DNA of 48,070 nt from Peptoniphilaceae bacterium (lineage in GTDB: Bacteria; Bacillota; Clostridia; Tissierellales; Peptoniphilaceae): the NCBI GenBank assembly GCA_902363535.1, contig CABJAE010000016.1, positions 1 through 48,070 of the forward strand. The letters run 5' to 3'. Positions 7,285-15,360 of this stretch are shown in pieces. Position numbers and translations under genes: made by a program. The notes below the pieces were generated by a model. The model saw nothing but the letters and a program-made list of their open reading frames with translations. It had not been told where the DNA came from and did not search any database. Every line of letters starts with the position of its first letter. Position 1 is the stretch's first letter.

Positions 7285-9555
7285 CTAGATGATTCCGCGA
7301 TTGAAATGGCCGCGGGTAAATTCGCTGACCACGGGCTTTTTCACGGGCTTTCCTTCGATGACGCGGCTCGCTTCCATAATGATTTTATTTAAGTCTTCGC
7401 CGACGCGCCCGCGAATCTTCAGCGCCGCAGGCTTCACGGCCATAATGGACTTCGCCCGATCGCCCAGATAGATGGGCACGCTGTTGTATATCTCCGTCAT
7501 GTCGCCGATGCGACGGAAGGGAAAGGCGGCGTTTCGCTCGTCTCTGAGCCTGTAATTCTTTCTGAAGGCGCACGTGTCGCATTTGCGGTCCACGCCGCAG
7601 CCTTTGACTAAACTCATAGGGCAGTGGCGCATGGTCATGGAGCGGGGGTAACCGTAATACAAAATTTCGCCGCAGGTGCCGAAGCGTCGATAAAGGGCTT
7701 CCAGCTGTTGCCTCTTGCATTCAAAAGACGGAATTATGCTCTCGGCCTGATGAAAGTGACGGAAACTGTATGCGTTAAAGACATTGAGTCCTTCTCCGAC
7801 CACGATATGTCCGGATACGTCTTCGAATTGGCCCAGATTTTGAACGACGCCGCCGTCGAAAAAGTTCTTGACCTTGTCGTAGCCCGCCGGCGTTTCGTAG
7901 GGAAAACTGTAATAAACCGGCACGTCCACGCCCTTCAGGAAAGCCATGGCCTCTTTTGAAGGCAAAAAATACAGCTCCAAGCGATCGATGGCTCGATAGG
8001 GCAAATCGTAAATCGCCTCTTCCTCTGAGATCTCCACGGTGAGCAAAGTATTTTCTACGGTTTTCTTTCTGAAGCTTTCGGAAAAGGTGAAATCCGGCCG
8101 CGTCCGCTCGTCTTTTTTCTCGTAATCTGCCAAGGCCCGACGCCTGAGGTCGTTGACCGTGGAAATCGGCAGAAAGACATCGTCGTCCATGTCCAGTTCC
8201 ACGTCTTTTAATGCGTAGACGGAGCCGTCAAATTTCCCTAAGTTTTCCCGAATGTGATCCTTGTTCGCCTTCGCTTTTTTTGCACGCTCCAGGGGATCTT
8301 CTCCCACGGCCTCCGATCGATGATCGCCGCTTAAAGTAAAGCGAGGCAATTCGCCGATGTGGGCGTAGAAATGGCCGCTTACATCTCGGGTGCCGGCGAT
8401 TTCCTCAGCTTCACGGGCCGCCGTTTCGTTGAGCTTCACCGAAGAGAGGCGCAGCACCGTCGTTCCCGCATCGGGCGCAAAGGGCAGGCGAAGGGCCTCT
8501 TCCGCCTTTCCCGCGAAGGTGTGGCGCTTCTTTTCCCCGGCCACAGTAAATTCCAAGAGATCTCCCTCGTCGGGCAACCTTTTCCAATCCACCGTCGTGC
8601 CCTTGGCGGGATCGCTGTTTACCACCACGCCGATTTTCACGCCGCGGTGGTTGGGGCGAGATTTCGTAATAAAGGCGTCGCCGAAATCGCCGAAGCCCAC
8701 GCCCTTGGTGTAGGAGCGGTTAAACATCTGGGCCATTTCTTCGATTTTGAAATCCTCGCCGCCCAAGGCTTTGTTGTAATTGCTTGTCACCACCGCCACG
8801 TATTCCGGGCTTTTCATGCGGCCTTCCAATTTAAAGGAGTAGACGCCGGCCTCCGCCAGTCGGTCAACAAATTGGATGGTGTTTAAGTCCCTGGGGCTGA
8901 TCACATAGCCCTTGTCGTAGGCGGGATTTCCCGCAGCGTCCTCGATGGTGTACTGCTTTCTGCAGGGCTGGGCACAATTGCCGCGATTGCCGCTTCTCGC
9001 GCCGATATAAGAGCTCATTTCACATTGGCCGCTAATAGAAACACAGAGGGCGCCGTGGCAAAAGGCTTCGATTTCAAGATTCGTGCCTTCTTTGATGCGG
9101 CGAATTTCATCGGGAGAAATTTCTCTGCCCACCACCACGCGGCTGAAGCCCATTTTCTCCAAATAGCGGGCGCCTTCAAGGTCCATGACGCTCATTTGGG
9201 TCGAGGCGTGAAGTTCGAAATCCGGCAAGTACTTGTGGACGAGCTCCGCAAAGCCGATGTCCTGCACGATGAGGGCGTCCACGCCCATTTCGTAGAGATC
9301 CGCCGCGTAATTCAATGCCCGTTCGCATTCTTCGTCGGAAAGCAAAATGTTTAAGGTGACGAAGACGCGCTTGCCCCTGACATGGGCATAGGAGACAGCT
9401 TTCGCCATCTCCTCTGCCGTGAAATTCTGTGCACTTGCTCTGGCGGAAAATTCCTTCCCGCCAAGATAGACGGCATCGGCGCCGCTGTTTATGGCCGCGT
9501 AAAAAGACGCCATGGATCCCGCCGGTGCCAATAGTTCCAGATTATTCCTGTTCAT
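7285..9555 (-). CDS. U32 family protein, RlhA-like (U32 plus DUF3656)
   Basis: A 756-residue member of the U32 'peptidase' family. It opens with ELLAPAGSMASFYAAINSGAD and carries the U32 signature region EAFCHGALCVSISGQC. A cysteine cluster follows (NRGNCAQPCRKQY), with further cysteines near the C-terminus (VKGCGVDRKCDTC) that could hold an iron-sulfur cluster. The extra middle part after about residue 370 fits DUF3656. In E. coli the protein with this architecture, RlhA, is needed for hydroxylation of C2501 in 23S rRNA, so RNA hydroxylation is more likely than proteolysis. The ATG at 9555 has a weak GGTGA site and overlaps zapA by 14 bp; a GTG two codons earlier is an alternative. Confidence 0.88.
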   Translation of the reverse strand: MNRNNLELLAPAGSMASFYAAINSGADAVYLGGKEFSARASAQNFTAEEMAKAVSYAHVRGKRVFVTLNILLSDEECERALNYAADLYEMGVDALIVQDIGFAELVHKYLPDFELHASTQMSVMDLEGARYLEKMGFSRVVVGREISPDEIRRIKEGTNLEIEAFCHGALCVSISGQCEMSSYIGARSGNRGNCAQPCRKQYTIEDAAGNPAYDKGYVISPRDLNTIQFVDRLAEAGVYSFKLEGRMKSPEYVAVVTSNYNKALGGEDFKIEEMAQMFNRSYTKGVGFGDFGDAFITKSRPNHRGVKIGVVVNSDPAKGTTVDWKRLPDEGDLLEFTVAGEKKRHTFAGKAEEALRLPFAPDAGTTVLRLSSVKLNETAAREAEEIAGTRDVSGHFYAHIGELPRFTLSGDHRSEAVGEDPLERAKKAKANKDHIRENLGKFDGSVYALKDVELDMDDDVFLPISTVNDLRRRALADYEKKDERTRPDFTFSESFRKKTVENTLLTVEISEEEAIYDLPYRAIDRLELYFLPSKEAMAFLKGVDVPVYYSFPYETPAGYDKVKNFFDGGVVQNLGQFEDVSGHIVVGEGLNVFNAYSFRHFHQAESIIPSFECKRQQLEALYRRFGTCGEILYYGYPRSMTMRHCPMSLVKGCGVDRKCDTCAFRKNYRLRDERNAAFPFRRIGDMTEIYNSVPIYLGDRAKSIMAVKPAALKIRGRVGEDLNKIIMEASRVIEGKPVKKPVVSEFTRGHFNRGII

Positions 9556-10099
9556 GGTCACCGCGCAAGACGTATATTTCTTTATTCAGATCCACGAGGC
9601 GCATTTGCGTTTCGTAGTTCTTTTCTTCCAATTCGCGAATCTTTTCATCCCGTGCCTTTAATTGCGCTTCGGCGGCTGCTTTTTCTTCCGATAAGGCCGC
9701 CTTTTCCCGCTCGAGCTTCTTCTTTTCGTCGTCGGATTCCTTGAAGCGGGCGTCCAGCTCTTGGATCTTCTTATCTTTTGCCTCCAGGGTCTTAGAATTT
9801 TCTTTCAGACGTTTATTCAGCGCGTCGATTTCTTCAAGCTTCTCCTTCACGCCTTGGGAATCTCCCGCCAAGGCGTCGGCCGCTTCTTGGGCCCGGGCCT
9901 GCTTGTTCTTTTCATCCAACGCATTTAAGAGACTTAAAATATATACCTGTACGTCATTTAAGCGGTAGTTGTGGCTTTCCACTTCTTGGATGCGCTCGTT
10001 GGCCTCATCCGCCAAAGCCTTGACGTACGTTTCGTCGTCTTCGCCGATAACGTGAAAGGTCATGCCTGCAATTTCAACCTGTACGCGCGTCGTTGTCAT
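9542..10099 (-). CDS. zapA: ZapA-like cell division protein with long coiled-coil tail
   Basis: The first ~85 residues match ZapA, the small factor that bundles FtsZ at the division site: TRVQVEIAGMTFHVIGED, then VKALADEANERIQEVE and VYILSLLNALDE. Beyond this the protein continues with about 100 residues of almost pure charged heptad sequence (KLEEIDALNKRLKENSKT and onward), so it is 185 residues long where ordinary ZapA is about 85-130. Start: ATG at 10099 with AGAGGTG upstream; a longer ORF extends into pheT but lacks a site. It lies 10 bp behind pheT and overlaps the U32 gene. Clostridial genomes commonly place zapA next to pheT and a U32 gene. Confidence 0.85.
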   Translation of the reverse strand: MTTTRVQVEIAGMTFHVIGEDDETYVKALADEANERIQEVESHNYRLNDVQVYILSLLNALDEKNKQARAQEAADALAGDSQGVKEKLEEIDALNKRLKENSKTLEAKDKKIQELDARFKESDDEKKKLEREKAALSEEKAAAEAQLKARDEKIRELEEKNYETQMRLVDLNKEIYVLRGDHEQE

Positions 10100-10109
10100 C
10101 TTACACCTC

Positions 10110-12506
10110 TTATTCAGATCGTAATTTGGCGTTAAACTGTCCTTCGATTCCTTCGATGATTCCATCGATAATGTGTGCAATTTCCGATTCTTTTAAGGTC
10201 CGATCGGCGTGGCGGAAGGCCAACTTCAGCGCAATGCTCTTCTTGCCTTCTTCGATGCCCTTGCCGAAGTAGACGTCAAAGACGGCCACGGATTCCAAAA
10301 GTTCGCCGCCTTCTTTTTCCACATAGTCAAGAAGATCTTGTGCCGCAAGCTTCTTGTCGACAATAAAGGCCAAATCCCGTTCGATGGAGGGGAAGCGGGC
10401 GATGGGCTTGTAGATAATGATGTCCTTGGCCTTTTCCACGATCTTCGAGAAATCCAATTCGGCCATGTAAACGGGCTGTTTCATGCCTAAGTTCGCTTGG
10501 GCCTTCGGATGAATGCAGCCGAAACGACCGATGCATTCGTCTTCGATGTAAACTTCCGCTTGACGTCCCTTGTGGAACAGGGGGAAGTCCTGTACCTGAA
10601 CGAAGCGCACCCCGTCGATGCCGAGGCGCTTCAAGACCGTGGCCACGGTTTTCTTCAGATAGTAGAAATCTTCTTCGCCGTAAAAACCGATGGCGAGCTT
10701 CATGTATTCCTCGGGCAAGCCGTCGGCGTCTTTATCCACGGAGAACACATTACCGAATTCAAAGCCGTAGGCCGAGGGATTTTTGTAGCTCATGTTCTTT
10801 ACGAAAATATCCAACATATTGGGAAGAAGGGTGGTCCGCATAATGGAGTATTCTTCGCCGAGGGGATTTGATATTTTTACGGCTTCTCTCAAGGGGTCGT
10901 CCGCCGCCAGTTGAATCCGGTCGAAAGCCGAGGGGCCCATGAAGGAGTAGGTCATAAATTCGTCGAAGCCTGCGGCGAGAAGCACGTCTTCCGCGCGCTT
11001 TTGTACCCGGCGGAACAGGCTCTTACCCCCGCGAGTCAATGTGCCCTTTAAGGGTTGGGGCGTAATGTTGCCGAAGCCGTAAATCCGGCCCACTTCTTCG
11101 GCCAAATCTTCCCAAATGTGCAAATCGCCTCTGAAGGTGGGAATCGTGGCGTGAAGCATATCGCCGTCCAGGGTCGTGGGGATCAGGAGGGATTCCAAGA
11201 TCTTCACCATGCCTTCGCCGGAAATTTCCGTGCCTAAAAGGGCGTTGATGCGGCTCACTTTTGCATCCACCGTCCAGGGCGTGACTTCTTTCGGGTAATG
11301 ATCGAAGCAGCCCTTGGCCACTTTTGCCGCACCGATTTCAACGGCCAGTTCGCAGACGCGGTCCACGGCTTCTTTCGCCATATTGGGATCCAGGCCTTTT
11401 TCGAAGCGGCTGGAGGCTTCCGAGCGAAGGGCTTGGCGCTTCGATGTCTTGCGAATGTGATCGGCATCGAAATTGGCGCCTTCCAAGATGACCGTGGCGG
11501 TCGTTTCGCTGACGCCGGAAATATCGCCGCCCATGACGCCTGCAAGACCGATAATGCCTTCCTTGTCGGCGATGACGATGTCGTCTTCACACAAGATGTG
11601 TTCGTTGCCGTCCAGGGTGTGCATTTTTTCTTTGTCCTTCGCCATGCGCACTTGGATTTCCTTGCCCTTTAAGTGCTCCAGGTCGTAGGCGTGGAGAGGT
11701 TGGCCGTATTCCAACATGACGTAGTTGGTCAGGTCGACGATGTTGTTAATGGGGCGCACACCGGCGGCCATTAAGTCGTTTTGCATCCAAAGGGGCGAGG
11801 GCTTTACTTCCACGTCCGTGAGCATGCGGAGGTAGAAACGCGGCGCGTTTTCCGTTTCCACATTAAGGCCGTTAAAGGCATCTTTCATCGCCACGTCGCT
11901 GTTTTCCGTGACGGTAACGGCATTTTCCTTCAACGCGCTGTTCGTGGAGGCCGCCGTTTCCACCGCCATGCCGCGTACGCTTAAGCAGTCCGGGCGATTC
12001 GGCGTGATTTCGAGCTCGATGACTTCCTTGTCCAGTTCCAGAATCTTCACATAGTCGCTTCCGAGGGGCACGTCGTCGGGCAGAATATGGATCCCGTCGC
12101 GGGCATCTTTCGGAATGACGGAGGTATCCATTCCCACTTCTTCCAAAGAGCACATCATGCCTTCGCTGGGCAGGCCGCGCATTTTCGTTTCTTTAATTTT
12201 CATGCCGCCGACAAGCTTTGCGCCGTCCAGCGCTACGGGAACGACAGCGCCTTCAAAGACGTTTTTCGCCGCCGTTAAGATTTGTTTTTCTTCGCCGCCC
12301 ACGTCGATTTGGCAGACGACCAATTTGTCTGCATTGGGGTGGGGTTCGATTTTTAAAATCTTTCCTACGACGACGCCTTCGAGGCCTTTGCTGCGGTCGA
12401 TAATGGATTCCACGTGATTGCCCGTGGCGGTAATTTCATCGCACATGGTCCGCGTGTCGGCGGGGAGTTCTACGTATTTTTCAAGCCAAGATTTGGGTAA
12501 TAACAT
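10110..12506 (-). CDS. pheT: phenylalanyl-tRNA synthetase beta subunit
   Basis: 798 residues, the normal bacterial length. Domains in order: an OB-fold tRNA-binding domain (about 40-155, with PHPNADKLVVCQIDVG), the B3/4 editing domain (about 210-385), B5 (about 405-475), the catalytic-like core, and the C-terminal FDX-ACB anticodon-binding domain (last ~95 residues, from YKPIARFPSIERDLAF). It forms the alpha2-beta2 enzyme with PheS and edits mischarged Tyr-tRNA. Start: ATG at 12506 with AGGAGGT upstream. It lies 13 bp after pheS. No odd residues noticed. Confidence 0.97.
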   Translation of the reverse strand: MLLPKSWLEKYVELPADTRTMCDEITATGNHVESIIDRSKGLEGVVVGKILKIEPHPNADKLVVCQIDVGGEEKQILTAAKNVFEGAVVPVALDGAKLVGGMKIKETKMRGLPSEGMMCSLEEVGMDTSVIPKDARDGIHILPDDVPLGSDYVKILELDKEVIELEITPNRPDCLSVRGMAVETAASTNSALKENAVTVTENSDVAMKDAFNGLNVETENAPRFYLRMLTDVEVKPSPLWMQNDLMAAGVRPINNIVDLTNYVMLEYGQPLHAYDLEHLKGKEIQVRMAKDKEKMHTLDGNEHILCEDDIVIADKEGIIGLAGVMGGDISGVSETTATVILEGANFDADHIRKTSKRQALRSEASSRFEKGLDPNMAKEAVDRVCELAVEIGAAKVAKGCFDHYPKEVTPWTVDAKVSRINALLGTEISGEGMVKILESLLIPTTLDGDMLHATIPTFRGDLHIWEDLAEEVGRIYGFGNITPQPLKGTLTRGGKSLFRRVQKRAEDVLLAAGFDEFMTYSFMGPSAFDRIQLAADDPLREAVKISNPLGEEYSIMRTTLLPNMLDIFVKNMSYKNPSAYGFEFGNVFSVDKDADGLPEEYMKLAIGFYGEEDFYYLKKTVATVLKRLGIDGVRFVQVQDFPLFHKGRQAEVYIEDECIGRFGCIHPKAQANLGMKQPVYMAELDFSKIVEKAKDIIIYKPIARFPSIERDLAFIVDKKLAAQDLLDYVEKEGGELLESVAVFDVYFGKGIEEGKKSIALKLAFRHADRTLKESEIAHIIDGIIEGIEGQFNAKLRSE

Positions 12507-12519
12507 CCTTCAGTACCTC

Positions 12520-13542
12520 CTAGAATTGAGACAAGAAACGGTCGTCGTTTTCAAACATGAGGCGAATGTCCGTAATGCCGTATTTAACCATGGCAATTCG
12601 GTCGATGCCCATGCCGAAGGCAAAACCGCTGTAAACATCGGGGTCGATGCCGCAGTTTCTGAGGACATTGGGGTGAACGACGCCGGCGCCCAACAATTCC
12701 ATGCTCCAGCCCGTGTGGTTGCAGGCGGGGCAGCCTTCCCCGTGGCAGACGAGGCAGGTGACGTCAACTTCCGTGGAAGGTTCCGTAAATGGGAAGTTGT
12801 GGGGGCGGTATCTGATTTGCATGTCGTCGCCGAACATTTCTTTGACGAAGACATTTAATGTGTCGATTAAATTGGCCAGGCTCACGCCTTTGTCTACGAC
12901 CAGGCCTTCAAATTGATGGAACATGGGCGAGTGGGTGTCGTCCACGTCGTCGAAACGGAAGACGCGACCGCTGCTCACAATGCGAAGGGGCGCGCCGTAT
13001 TCTTTCATGGCGCGAATTTGCATCGGCGAGGTGTGGGTACGAAGCAGGGTTTTGTCGTCGATGTAGAAGGTGTCGCTCTTGTCGCGGGAGGGATGGTTTT
13101 TCGGGGAATTTAAGGCGTCGAAATTGTTTGCGACGCTTTCGATTTCCGGACCGTCCACGACGGTGAAGCCCATTTCCACGAAAAGATCTTCCAATTCTTC
13201 TTTCGTCTTTAAAAGGGGATGGCGATGACCGACGCGGAGCTTCCCTGCATCTAAGGTGACGTCCAGGTATTCGTCTTCCATTTGCGCTTCGTAGACGCTT
13301 TCTTTCAGGTTGACGATTTTTTCTTCAAGCTTTCCCTGAACTTTTTCCCGCACTTCGTTGGCAAAACTGCCGACGATGGGGCGTTCTTCCTTAGACAACT
13401 TACCTAAGCCCTTTAAAATTTGAGTTAATTCACCTTTCTTACCGAGGTATTGCAGGCGAATTTTTTCCAAATCATCCATGGTTTTGGCGCCGTCAATGGC
13501 GGACAGTGCGCCGGATTCCAATTTTTCAAGTAACTCTTTCAT
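12520..13542 (-). CDS. pheS: phenylalanyl-tRNA synthetase alpha subunit
   Basis: 340 residues. The N-terminal coiled coil (about 1-85, SRANEV-like AFANEVREKVQGKLEE) is followed by the class II catalytic core, with motif 2 region RIVSSGRVFRFDDVD and FHQFEGLVVD, and motif 3 GFAFGMGIDRIAMVKYG. Motif 1 precedes these around HPLLKTKEELEDLF. Start: ATG at 13542 with GGGAG upstream. It is the first gene of the long minus-strand series through argS. Only about 38 bp separate its start from the -10 element, so there is no room for a T-box. Confidence 0.97.
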   Translation of the reverse strand: MKELLEKLESGALSAIDGAKTMDDLEKIRLQYLGKKGELTQILKGLGKLSKEERPIVGSFANEVREKVQGKLEEKIVNLKESVYEAQMEDEYLDVTLDAGKLRVGHRHPLLKTKEELEDLFVEMGFTVVDGPEIESVANNFDALNSPKNHPSRDKSDTFYIDDKTLLRTHTSPMQIRAMKEYGAPLRIVSSGRVFRFDDVDDTHSPMFHQFEGLVVDKGVSLANLIDTLNVFVKEMFGDDMQIRYRPHNFPFTEPSTEVDVTCLVCHGEGCPACNHTGWSMELLGAGVVHPNVLRNCGIDPDVYSGFAFGMGIDRIAMVKYGITDIRLMFENDDRFLSQF

Positions 13543-13580
13543 AAGTACTCCCTTCGGTTTGTGCTCTGATCTAATGGTTC

Positions 13581-13589
13581 ATTATACCA
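13581..13589 (-). promoter_or_regulatory. extended -10 promoter of the pheS operon
   Basis: On the minus strand TGGTATAAT gives an extended -10 (TGn plus perfect TATAAT). No good -35 is seen 16-18 bp upstream. The leader would be about 30 nt. Confidence 0.7.
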
Positions 13590-13645
13590 TAGAATAAGGC
13601 GCGGATAGGGCATCGGCGCCAATTTCTCTTGTCAAAAAATCCGCC

Positions 13646-13674
13646 TTGCTTATATTTAAAGTCTATGTTATACT
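13646..13674 (+). promoter_or_regulatory. promoter of tRNA-Cys
   Basis: TTGCTT (13646-13651), 17-bp spacer, TATACT (13669-13674), with TGT directly before the -10, so it is also an extended -10. It lies about 18 bp before the tRNA. Confidence 0.75.
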
Positions 13675-13692
13675 GACATAGTCAATAGGTAA

Positions 13693-13766
13693 GGCGACAT
13701 AGCCAAGTGGTAAGGCGCGGGTCTGCAACACCCTTATCCCCGGTTCAAGTCCGGGTGTCGCCTCCA
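13693..13766 (+). tRNA. tRNA-Cys (GCA)
   Basis: Starts GGCGACA and closes with TGTCGCC, discriminator T and encoded CCA. The anticodon stem-loop GGGTCTGCAACACCC carries anticodon GCA. The T-arm contains GGTTCAAGTCC. It has its own promoter and terminator, and is the only tRNA here on the plus strand. Confidence 0.96.
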
Positions 13767-13796
13767 AACCGTCGAGAAATCTCGGCGGTTTTTTTG
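13767..13796 (+). terminator. terminator of tRNA-Cys
   Basis: AACCG-t-CGAGA-aa-TCTCG-g-CGGTT forms a nearly complete stem followed by a run of seven T. Confidence 0.88.
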
Positions 13797-13840
13797 TGTT
13801 CTTTTTTACTTCTTTTGGCGCCTCGCTTTCATTCATACAT

Positions 13841-13868
13841 AAAAAACAGCACCTGCCGAAACAGGTGC
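13841..13868 (-). terminator. terminator of the small membrane protein gene
   Basis: On the minus strand GCACCTG-TTTCGG-CAGGTGC is a perfect 7-bp stem followed by TGTTTTTT. It lies 30 bp past the stop of the 87-residue protein. Confidence 0.85.
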
Positions 13869-13898
13869 GCAAGCAAAAATGAAATCTGAGTTTTAAAG

Positions 13899-14162
13899 CT
13901 ATTTGTCCTTCACATTCATTCCGACGAGCATGCCCAACAACATGCCGACGGAGATTCCTATGGCCAGGTTTTCCGCGCCCAAGGCGATTCCCACCGCCGT
14001 GCCGAAGCACATGCCGATGGCCATGCCCTCGGCCATATGATCCTCGGCTCTCTCCTCTTCACTCCTATCGTCTGCATCCTGCATCTTTTTTGCCCGATGA
14101 ATGGCATAAATGGCCAGCACACCGAATAATATAAGCGGCAAAAGGATTCTGATGATTTTCAT
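13899..14162 (-). CDS. small membrane protein with glycine-zipper-like segment
   Basis: 87 residues, not recognised as a named family. A hydrophobic helix (about residues 4-21) is followed by a charged stretch (KKMQDADDRSEEERAEDH). A glycine-rich hydrophobic region (about 43-83) follows, with repeated small-xxx-small spacing (GMAIGMCFGTAVGIALG, then GISVGMLLGMLVGM), as in glycine-zipper proteins, and a lysine-rich tail. The likely topology is two or three membrane passes. The ATG at 14162 has a full AGGAGG 6 nt upstream, so translation is well supported. It lies between tRNA genes with its own terminator and no obvious promoter of its own; readthrough from the tRNA-Phe promoter is possible. 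Confidence 0.7.
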   Translation of the reverse strand: MKIIRILLPLILFGVLAIYAIHRAKKMQDADDRSEEERAEDHMAEGMAIGMCFGTAVGIALGAENLAIGISVGMLLGMLVGMNVKDK

Positions 14163-14194
14163 TGAACGGCCTCCTCATCATGTATTTGAGCAAG

Positions 14195-14220
14195 AAAAAA
14201 GCCCGGTATAAACCGAGCTT
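14195..14220 (-). terminator. terminator of the tRNA-Phe/tRNA-Gly unit
   Basis: On the minus strand AAGCTCGGT-TTAT-ACCGGGCTT pairs over 9 positions with one mismatch and is followed by TTTTTT. It starts right after the CCA of tRNA-Gly. Confidence 0.88.
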
Positions 14221-14294
14221 GGAGCGGAAGACGAGATTCGAACTCGCGACCCTCGCCTTGGCAAGGCGATGCTCTACCACTGAGCCACTTCCGC
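14220..14294 (-). tRNA. tRNA-Gly (GCC)
   Basis: Read on the minus strand it begins GCGGAAGTGGCTCAG and ends CTTCCGC, T, CCA. The anticodon arm TCGCC-TTGCCAA-GGCGA carries GCC. The T-arm holds GAGTTCGAATCTC. Only 3 bp separate it from tRNA-Phe. Confidence 0.96.
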
Positions 14295-14297
14295 AAG

Positions 14298-14373
14298 TGG
14301 TGCCCAGAGCCGGAATCGAACCAGCGACACGCAGATTTTCAGTCTGCTGCTCTACCGACTGAGCTATCTGGGC
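14298..14373 (-). tRNA. tRNA-Phe (GAA)
   Basis: On the minus strand it begins GCCCAGATAGCTCAG and ends CTGGGC-A-CCA. The anticodon arm CAGAC-TGAAAAT-CTG region gives anticodon GAA, and the T-arm has GGTTCGATTCC. It is the first gene of a two-tRNA unit and lies less than 1 kb from pheST. Confidence 0.96.
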
Positions 14374-14399
14374 AAGGTCGTCAGCGACAACCTTTTTCT

Positions 14400-14428
14400 A
14401 TCTTACAGAAACTTTACGGATCTGTCAA
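14400..14428 (-). promoter_or_regulatory. promoter of tRNA-Phe/tRNA-Gly
   Basis: TTGACA (14428-14423), 17-bp spacer, TAAGAT (14405-14400) on the minus strand, about 27 bp before the tRNA. It sits in the gap after hslO, which has no clear terminator. Confidence 0.8.
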
Positions 14429-14457
14429 GAAATTTTTAAACGGGCCGAAGAAATTAT

Positions 14458-15351
14458 TTACTCTTCCACCTCGTGGGCCGAGAGCATGGCCTCAAGTTCC
14501 GCTTCGTCGAATTGATAGCGGCGATTGCAGAAATGGCAGGTGGCTTCGCAGCCCTTGTCTTCGTCGATCATTTCGCGAATCTCGAAGTCGGGCAATGCGG
14601 CGATGGAATCCGCCACTTTCTCCTTGGAACATTCGCAGACATAGGCGATGGGTGCCTCGCTTAAGATCTTCAATTCGTAACCGGGCAAGAGGGCGTGCAA
14701 GAGCCCCTCTGTGTCAAGGCCCTGAGCCAAAAGTTCCGTCACGGACTTCACGCCCTTTAATGTCTTTTCCAGGCGGTCGATGTCGTCGTTGTCGGCACCG
14801 GGCATGATTTCAATAATGAAACCGCCGGCGTGTTTCACGCTTAGATCCGTGTCCACGGCGACGCCTAAACCGACGGCGGAAGGAATCTGCTCGGATTGGT
14901 ACAGGTATTGGGCCACGTCTTCGCCGATTTCGCCGCTCACGAGAGCGACTTTTCCCGTGTAAGGTTCCCGCATGCCCAAGTCCATGGTGACGGTCAAGGT
15001 GCCGGGAAGGCCCACGACGGCGCCGACATCCAGCTTGCCATCGGTCTCGCGACTGGGAAGGTCCGCTTGGGGATGATCCACATAGCCTTTAATGTGGCCG
15101 TTGTTTCTGCCGGTGACCACGATTCTTCCGAGAGGCCCGGATCCGTCCACGATCATGGTCATGGATTCCTCTTTGCCCTTTAATTTATTTCGAAGCAAAA
15201 GCCCTGCAATTAAACTTCGTCCCAAGGCCGCCGTAGCCGTGGCCGAGGTTTGATGGGTGATGCGGGCGGTTTCCACCAAGGCCGTGGCCGTGGCCACGCT
15301 CACTTTGATGGTGCCCTTTTCATTCATTGCGCGAATACATGTATCGGTCAT
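14458..15351 (-). CDS. hslO: Hsp33 redox-regulated chaperone
   Basis: 297 residues, normal length. Hsp33 is a cytoplasmic holdase switched on by oxidation of a zinc-bound cysteine cluster. The four zinc ligands are visible: CEC (C239, C241) and CHFC (C272, C275). An extra cysteine, C268, stands just before the second pair. The N-terminal domain has TATAALGRSLIAGLLL and the central SGPLGRIVVTG. Start: ATG at 15351 with AAAGGAG upstream, 9 bp behind the methyltransferase gene. It ends the hpt operon. In many Bacillota hslO is found alone or near redox genes; the link with hpt here appears to be only positional. Confidence 0.96.
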   Translation of the reverse strand: MTDTCIRAMNEKGTIKVSVATATALVETARITHQTSATATAALGRSLIAGLLLRNKLKGKEESMTMIVDGSGPLGRIVVTGRNNGHIKGYVDHPQADLPSRETDGKLDVGAVVGLPGTLTVTMDLGMREPYTGKVALVSGEIGEDVAQYLYQSEQIPSAVGLGVAVDTDLSVKHAGGFIIEIMPGADNDDIDRLEKTLKGVKSVTELLAQGLDTEGLLHALLPGYELKILSEAPIAYVCECSKEKVADSIAALPDFEIREMIDEDKGCEATCHFCNRRYQFDEAELEAMLSAHEVEE

Positions 15352-15360
15352 AAAACTCCT

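Noticed and set aside
13543..13600. Possible T-box in front of pheST
   Set aside because: Only about 38 bp separate the -10 from the start codon and no GGTGG-type T-box core is present.
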